From Actinacidiphila bryophytorum (GTDB taxonomy: Bacteria > Actinomycetota > Actinomycetes > Streptomycetales > Streptomycetaceae), in NCBI RefSeq assembly GCF_016916835.1, contig NZ_JAFFIX010000018.1, positions 94,329 to 158,328 of the forward strand: a DNA stretch of 64,000 nt, read 5' to 3'. Below, in pieces: positions 59,353 through 64,000 of the stretch (its first letter is position 1; the number at the start of each line of letters is the position of its first letter). The translations under genes were made by a program, and so were the position numbers. The notes under the pieces are model-generated. The model was not told the DNA's origin. It did not search any database and saw only the letters and a list, made by a program, of their open reading frames with translations.

Positions 59353-59931
59353 TCAGCCGTCGGAGAGCAGGTCGTCCACGTGCGCCTCGCCCTCGCGGTA
59401 GCGGCGGGCGATCTCCGCCGAGCAGTCGTCCACGGTCTGCTGCAGGCGCTGCCTGCGCCCCGAGACCTGCTGCTCGTGGCGGGCCAGCCGGCCCATCCCC
59501 GCGTGCAGCTCCGGGTCGGTGCGCGCGTCGAGGTCGGACAGCTCGACCTCGGCGAGGATGTCGGCGGCCAGCCGCTGCACCCCCGGGCTCAGCGGGGTGC
59601 CCAGTGTGACGTGGCGGGCCGAGCGGACCCGGGACGGGCCGTCGGCGAGGATCTCGGGGAGCCGGTCGAGCACCGGCCCTTCGGGGCCGCCGGGCTCACC
59701 CGTCGGGGCTGCGGCGTCCGCCCTGCGGCTCAGCTCGGCCCGCAGGATGTCGATCCGCCCGTGCAGCAGCCGGCGCAGATACGACAGGTCGGCCTCCTCG
59801 CGCTGGGCGTCCCTGCGCAGGGTGCGCAGCGCGGCCAGGTCGAGGTCGCCCAGGTCGGTTGCCGGGGTGTCCGCCAGCGGGCCGCGGGGCGCGGGCGGGC
59901 GGGACGGCCCTGGTGCGTCGGCCTTGAGCAT
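59353..59931 (-). CDS. rsiG: RsiG-like anti-sigma-WhiG factor, c-di-GMP dependent
   Basis: The 192-residue protein is two long antiparallel helices. Helix 1 carries EADLSYLRRLLHGRID and helix 2 EQQVSGRRQRLQQTVD, matching the c-di-GMP-binding pattern E(X)3S(X)2R(X)3Q(X)3D, except that helix 1 has His for Gln. In Streptomyces RsiG binds a c-di-GMP dimer and then sequesters the sporulation sigma factor WhiG. The gene was formerly annotated as an aerial-mycelium protein. Neighbourhood with dtd is conserved as I recall. Confidence 0.85.
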   Translation of the reverse strand: MLKADAPGPSRPPAPRGPLADTPATDLGDLDLAALRTLRRDAQREEADLSYLRRLLHGRIDILRAELSRRADAAAPTGEPGGPEGPVLDRLPEILADGPSRVRSARHVTLGTPLSPGVQRLAADILAEVELSDLDARTDPELHAGMGRLARHEQQVSGRRQRLQQTVDDCSAEIARRYREGEAHVDDLLSDG

Positions 59932-60251
59932 GCGGTGGCCCTTCCTGGTGGGCGCCGGTGACCGGCACCGCCGGCACGGTGTCGGCGGTGCCGGGAGTCT
60001 GTCCGGCGCCGGATGTGATCATGCCTGTCGTCCCCCGCCCGCAGGGCGGGGACCTTGCCGTCGATGCTGCCACCTGGGGGCGGCGCACCGCAGCGAGTCT
60101 GCACCCGAACGGCCGTCGCGACAGTTGTGCGAGGCGGCGGACCCGGCGCGCGCCCGCGCTCGTACGCGCCCCCGCCGCCGCCGTGCGCCCGCCCGCGCAC
60201 GCGTGCCCACCCGGGTGCGGGCGCCGTCCCCGCACCCGCCACAATGGCCCC

Positions 60252-60674
60252 ATGCGAGCGGTGGCCCAGCGGGTGAGCGAGGCGAAGGTCGTGGTCGACG
60301 GGCAGCCGGTGGGTGCCATCGGCGCCGGGCTGTGCGTCCTGGTCGGGGTGACGCACGACGACACCGCGGAGAAGGCCGCGGCGCTGGCCCGCAAGCTGTG
60401 GACGCTGCGCATCCTGCCCGACGAGCAGTCCTGCTCCGACATCGCGGCGCCGCTGCTGGTGATCAGCCAGTTCACGCTCTACGGCGACGCCCGCAAGGGC
60501 CGCCGCCCCACCTGGAACGCGGCGGCGCCCGGGCAGGTGGCCGAGCCGCTGGTGGACGAGGTCGTCGCCCAGCTGCGCGCGCTGGGCGCGACCGTCGAGA
60601 CCGGGGTCTTCGGCGCCGACATGAAGGTGTCGCTGACCAACGACGGACCCTTCACGGTCGTCCTGGAGCTGTGA
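60252..60674 (+). CDS. dtd: D-aminoacyl-tRNA deacylase
   Basis: ATG 60252 (MRAVAQRVSEAKVVVDG) gives the family length of 140 residues. The catalytic SQFTLYGDARKG motif and the gly-cisPro loop region (NDGPFTVVLE at the C-terminus) are present; LCVLVGVTHDDT forms the dimer strand. It removes D-amino acids mischarged to tRNA, and Gly from tRNA-Ala. It is divergent from rsiG, with a compact promoter (CACAAT close before the ATG). Confidence 0.95.
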   Translation: MRAVAQRVSEAKVVVDGQPVGAIGAGLCVLVGVTHDDTAEKAAALARKLWTLRILPDEQSCSDIAAPLLVISQFTLYGDARKGRRPTWNAAAPGQVAEPLVDEVVAQLRALGATVETGVFGADMKVSLTNDGPFTVVLEL

Positions 60675-60697
60675 GCCCCGGGCGCCTCGGGGGAGCC

Positions 60698-61666
60698 TCA
60701 GGGCGCGACGACGGTCTCCTGCGTCGCGGCGGTGTTCTCGGCCAGCAGCGTGGCGCGCTCGGGGGTGTTGCGCTTGACGACCGCGAGCGCGATCGGGCCC
60801 AGCTCCCAGTGCCGCGCCGACGAGGTGATCGTGCCGACCGCCCGGCCGTCCTCGCCCTCGGTCGCGACCCGCACCTCGGTGCCGTGGCCCGGCAGCCGCA
60901 CCTCGCTGCCGTCCAGGTGCAGGAAGACCAGCCGGCGCGGCGGGCGGCCCAGGTTCTGCACCCGGGCGACGGTCTCCTGGCCGCGGTAGCAGCCCTTCTG
61001 CAGGTGCACGGCGGTGTCCAGCCAGCCCAGCTCGTGCGGGATGGTGCGGTGGTCGGTCTCCAGGCCCAGCCGCGGCCGGTGCGCCTCGATCCGCAGCGCC
61101 TCGTGCGCCAGCACCCCGATGGGCGGCCCGGCCTGCGCGGCGAAGTCCTCCAGCCTGTCGCGCGGTACGAAGACCTCCCGGCCGTACGGCGTCTCGCGGA
61201 CGACCCACTCGGCGGGCACCTCGGTGATCGACCCGGCCGGCAGGTGGACGACGGCGAACTGGTCGGTGGCGTCGGCGGTCTCGACCCGGTAGAAGAACTT
61301 CATGCTCTCCAGGTAGGCCAGCAGCGGCCCCTGGGTGCCGGGTTCGACGTGCATCCAGGTGGTGGCGCCGTCGTCGACGAGGTAGAGGGCGTGTTCGATG
61401 TGCCCGTGCGCGGAAAGGATCAGCGCCTCGGTGGCCTGCCCGGGCGGCAGGTTCTCCACGTGCTGGGTGAGCAGCAGGTGCAGCCAGGGCAGCCGGTCGG
61501 CGCCGCTGACCGTCACCACACCGCGGTGCGAGAGGTCCACGAAGCCCGTGCCGTCGGCGAGCGCGCGCTGCTCGCGGAAGAGGTCGCCGTAGTGCGCGGC
61601 GACTCCCTCGTCAGGGCCTTCTGCGGGGACGGCGCCGGGCAGCGACAGCAAAGGGCTCTTCGTCAT
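60698..61666 (-). CDS. ygfZ: YgfZ/GcvT-like folate-binding protein
   Basis: ATG 61666 follows TAGTCT, probably leaderless. The 322-residue protein has the tetrahydrofolate-binding GcvT fold (FVDLSHRGVVTVSGADRLPWLHLL) and the YgfZ signature KGCYRGQETVARVQNLGRPPRRLV, with the conserved Cys needed for Fe-S cluster maintenance. It supports repair or assembly of certain Fe-S enzymes. Next to nur in the same direction. Confidence 0.92.
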   Translation of the reverse strand: MTKSPLLSLPGAVPAEGPDEGVAAHYGDLFREQRALADGTGFVDLSHRGVVTVSGADRLPWLHLLLTQHVENLPPGQATEALILSAHGHIEHALYLVDDGATTWMHVEPGTQGPLLAYLESMKFFYRVETADATDQFAVVHLPAGSITEVPAEWVVRETPYGREVFVPRDRLEDFAAQAGPPIGVLAHEALRIEAHRPRLGLETDHRTIPHELGWLDTAVHLQKGCYRGQETVARVQNLGRPPRRLVFLHLDGSEVRLPGHGTEVRVATEGEDGRAVGTITSSARHWELGPIALAVVKRNTPERATLLAENTAATQETVVAP

Positions 61667-61756
61667 GCCGTCAAGACTACGACCAGGCCGCTCGTATGAC
61701 CGGACCGGCCGTCGTGACCCGGCCATCTCGACGCGGCGGCCGGGGCGGGCCGGCCG

Positions 61757-62188
61757 TCAGGACCCGGCCGCCTTCGCCGCGCAGTCGCGGCAGCGGCCGA
61801 AGATCGCGAAGTGCTTCATGTCCGTCTCGAAGCCGAACTCCGCGCGCAGCCGCTCGCCGAGCGGCGCCGCCAGCTCCACGTCGGCCTCGGTCACGGTGTC
61901 GCAGTCCCGGCACACCAGGTGCATGTGGTCGTGCCGGTCGGCGAGGTGGTACGTGGGCGCGCCGTGCCCGAGGTGGGCGTGGCTGACCAGGCCCAGCTCC
62001 TCGAGCAGTTCGAGGGTCCGGTAGACGGTGGAGATGTTGACCCCCGACGCGGTCCTGCGCACCTCGCACAGGATGTCGTCGGGCGTCGCGTGCTCCAGGC
62101 AGTCGACGGCCTCCAGCACCAGCTGGCGCTGGGGCGTCAGCCGGTATCCGCGCCGGCGCAGGTCGGTCTTCCAGTCGGTGGTGACCAC
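61757..62188 (-). CDS. nur: Fur-family nickel-uptake regulator Nur
   Basis: GTG 62188 (VVTTDWKTDLRRRGYRLTPQRQLVLEAV) follows TACACT, probably leaderless. The 143-residue protein has the Fur winged helix (VNISTVYRTLELLEELGLV), the His-rich dimerisation domain (LGHGAPTYHLADRHDHMHLVCRDC) and a second CXXC (IFGRCRDCAAK). The sequence and the ygfZ neighbour match the S. coelicolor nickel regulator Nur as I remember it. It represses nickel uptake and the iron superoxide dismutase gene when nickel is bound. Confidence 0.88.
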   Translation of the reverse strand: MVTTDWKTDLRRRGYRLTPQRQLVLEAVDCLEHATPDDILCEVRRTASGVNISTVYRTLELLEELGLVSHAHLGHGAPTYHLADRHDHMHLVCRDCDTVTEADVELAAPLGERLRAEFGFETDMKHFAIFGRCRDCAAKAAGS

Positions 62189-62274
62189 CCGGCCAGTGTA
62201 GGTCGGCAGCCCGCAAGCGGGCCTACGCGGAGATGCGGACCTCCGCCGGACACGGGCATCCGCGGAGATGCGGC

Positions 62275-62838
62275 CTACTTGAAGAAGGCGATGCCGTCGT
62301 CGGGCAGGTCCTTGAGGTCGGCGACCCACTCGCGCGGGTCCACGACCTTCTTCAGGTGCGCCGACATGTACGCGCGCAGCGGCACCGAGGGGGTGGCCTT
62401 CTCGCCGACCCACATCAGGTCGCTGTTGACGTAGCCGTACAGCCGCTTGCCGCCGCTGTACTCGGGGGCGAAGGGAAGCCGGGCGACGGCGTCGGTGACC
62501 AGGTCGATCTGCGGCTTGCCGTCGGCCAGCTCGCCGGTCCAGATCTCCACGACGCCCTCGTCGCGGGTCGTGGTGACGTCGACCTTGCGGTCCTTGCCGA
62601 TCCGCCAGTAGCCGGACTCGCTCTCCAGCGGCCTGACCTTCTTGCCGTCGTTGTCCAGCACCCAGGTGTGCGAGACGTACTCCAGGAAGGGCCGGCCGTC
62701 GTGCGTGAAGGCGACGGACTGCCCGAAGTTGCACTTCTCGGAGCCCGGGAAGTCGTGCACGCCCGCGCCCTCCCACCGGCCGAGCAGGAAGGCCAGCGGC
62801 ACGAGGTCGGGGTGCAGGTCGGACGGGATCTCGATCAT
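62275..62838 (-). CDS. FABP/nitrobindin-like haem-binding beta-barrel protein
   Basis: The 187-residue protein has the nitrobindin (DUF1794, THAP4-like) pattern: LAFLLGRWEGAGVHDFP with the GxWxGxG signature, CNFGQSVAFTHDGRPFLEYVSHTWVLDNDG, ESESGYWRIGKD and LYGYVNSDLMWVGE. Proteins of this family bind haem in a lipocalin-like barrel and interact with NO or peroxynitrite. It is preceded by a 34-residue membrane peptide gene within 2 bp, so both are in one operon. Confidence 0.88.
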   Translation of the reverse strand: MIEIPSDLHPDLVPLAFLLGRWEGAGVHDFPGSEKCNFGQSVAFTHDGRPFLEYVSHTWVLDNDGKKVRPLESESGYWRIGKDRKVDVTTTRDEGVVEIWTGELADGKPQIDLVTDAVARLPFAPEYSGGKRLYGYVNSDLMWVGEKATPSVPLRAYMSAHLKKVVDPREWVADLKDLPDDGIAFFK

Positions 62839-62839
62839 G

Positions 62840-62944
62840 TCAGCGCTGGCCCTGGTAGAGCTTCTTCACCGCGTAGAAGGCGAAAGCGGCGACGCCGACG
62901 CAGACCAGCACGAGCAGGGCGTCGAAGTAGTACTCAATGTGCAC
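62840..62944 (-). CDS. 34-residue single-helix membrane peptide
   Basis: GTG 62944 follows GAGGAGCACGACCC. The product (start VHIEYYFDALLVLVCVGVAA, end VKKLYQGQR) is one transmembrane helix with a basic cytoplasmic end. Its TGA lies 1 bp from the ATG of the FABP-like gene, so translation is coupled. Such a short gene escapes routine gene calling. Function unknown, though the tight linkage suggests work with the FABP-like protein. Confidence 0.6.
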   Translation of the reverse strand: MHIEYYFDALLVLVCVGVAAFAFYAVKKLYQGQR

Positions 62945-63084
62945 GGGTCGTGCTCCTCGCGAGGGCAGCGGTCAGGGCCGCGCCCAAGTCTAGTGCGCGG
63001 CCCTGCCCCGGGCGCGGCCAGCCCACGTGACGTGCCGCTCAGCGGCACGGGCCGCCGATCGCGCCCCGGCGCCCGCTCCACCGC

Positions 63085-63940
63085 TCACCCCAGCAGCTGC
63101 GCCTGCAGCCGCACGGTCTGCCGGAAGGCCTGCTCGGGGACCTCGCCGCCCTTGCGGGTCAGCTCCACGAGCGCCACCGTGTCGCCGGCCGTCACGTACG
63201 CGAAGCGCGTCATGGCCGCGCCGTACGGGGCGGTCTCGCCGTAGCCGGACACCGTCTCGTGTGCGGGGACGGTGCGGTCGGCCAGGCTGCGGTCGCGCGC
63301 GTCGGTGGTCACGCCCTCGACGGGGCGGCCGTCGGCGTCGGACCCGACGACGTTCGCGTAGCCCGCGGAGATCATCTGCAGCAGGTAGACCTCGGCCCTG
63401 GTGCCGTCGGGCATCGTCCAGGCGCGGCCCGCGATGTGCCGCAGGCCCTGCTGCTTGAGGAACAGCGCCTTCTCCGAGCCCGCGCCGTTCTGCCGGGTCC
63501 TCAGGTACACGGCCGTCGGCAGCCAGCCCTTCGTACCGGGGAAGGCCGGGTCGGCCACCGCGCCCTCGGGCAGCGGCACCAGCAGCGAGCGGACGTCGGC
63601 GTAGTGGACGCCGCCGGGGTTGAGCCGGGCGTCCAGCGGTCGCGGCTTGCGGGCGGGCAGCTTCGGCAGCGCCGCCGCCGGGTACGTCCAGCGCCCGTCG
63701 TCCGGTGTCCGCAGGCCGGGGATCTTCGTACGCTCCGGGCGGGTCACCGCGTAGGCGGTGCCGGCCCCGAAGACCGCGAAGACCAGCAGCAGCGCCGTCC
63801 AGCGCAGGGCGACCCGCACCCGCGGGCGCACCGCGGGCGCGGCGAGGACGTCCTGCGGGAGGTGGGCGGGGGCCGGCGGCGGAAACACGGGCGGGGCTGC
63901 GGGCGGGGCGGGCGGAGCTGCGGGCGGGGCGGGCGGAGGC
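63085..63940 (-). CDS. Membrane-anchored or secreted hypothetical protein, N-terminus uncertain
   Basis: The frame runs from the stop at 63085 past ATG 63888 into a Pro/Ala-rich stretch encoded by GC repeats and then the G-tract, so the true start is not defined. The readable part has a disordered Pro-rich head, one transmembrane helix (VALRWTALLLVFAVFGAGTAYAV) and an extracytoplasmic domain of about 220 residues (VRSLLVPLPEGAVADPAFPGTKGW, AGRAWTMPDGTRAEVYLLQMISAGYANVVG, VALVELTRKGGEVPEQAFRQTVRLQAQLLG). It resembles uncharacterised actinomycete secreted proteins. Function unknown. Confidence 0.65.
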
Positions 63941-64000
63941 GCGGGGGGGGGGGGGGGGGGCCCGGGGGGGGGGGGGGGGGGGGCGGGGGGCCCCCCCCGG
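63941..64000. other. Low-complexity G/C tract at the window end
   Basis: Almost pure runs of G with short C blocks, without coding sense. It resembles a contig-end or low-quality base-calling artefact. Confidence 0.6.

Overview
The base composition (very GC-rich, Streptomyces-like codon use, many GTG starts, frequent leaderless promoters) and the gene content (msiK, mshA, RsiG-like anti-sigma factor, nur, ECF41 sigma factor, AICE-like tRNA integrant) point to a Streptomyces or close Streptomycetaceae chromosome. From memory, several blocks keep the gene order of the S. coelicolor core (msiK to rlmB-cysS-ispF-ispD-carD-phoP-phoR-phoU; gpmA to mshA; the folate-binding YgfZ gene next to nur).

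Layout. 1-4200: accessory, decayed DNA. It holds the 3' end of an alanine-dehydrogenase-like gene, an IS110 transposase fragment, a complete IS5/IS427-type element (641-2024, with inverted repeats and CTAG duplication) that encloses an extra gene, a truncated DUF5994 gene, and about 1.5 kb without an intact gene. 4202-8744: a small integrated element bounded by a 44-bp direct repeat of the 3' half of tRNA-Thr(UGU). It carries a HigBA-type toxin-antitoxin pair, an excisionase, a tyrosine integrase and a few small genes, but no recognisable replication or transfer gene. 8980-23300: conserved core with msiK, an NTP transferase, a DoxX membrane protein, rlmB, cysS, the MEP-pathway pair ispF/ispD, carD and phoRP-phoU with a PHO box. 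23563-27452: a four-gene ABC exporter plus two-component operon. 27700-38900: mixed core genes (gpmA, MFS, YbjN, mshA, PP2C phosphatase, DUF2516/HBHA/XRE operon). 39000-48200: regulator-rich accessory genes (TPR, ArsR, LysR x2, ECF41 sigma, NmrA-like, Rpn-like, MFS, flavin reductase).

48298-52387 is the most unusual segment. Two paralogous M14 zinc carboxypeptidase-like genes flank a ThiF/E1-like adenylyltransferase whose N-terminus looks like a PqqD-type peptide-recognition domain. Between them is a 24-residue gene with a strong ribosome binding site, translationally coupled to the second peptidase. I read this as a candidate RiPP (modified peptide) locus in which the 24-mer is the precursor.

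52695-64000: asd and a dapA-like gene, a GntR-HAD-phosphotransferase operon, a GNAT acetyltransferase, an RsiG-like anti-WhiG factor, dtd, ygfZ, nur, a FABP/nitrobindin-like protein with a 34-residue membrane peptide, and a secreted/membrane protein running into a low-complexity G-tract at the window end that looks like a sequencing or assembly artefact.
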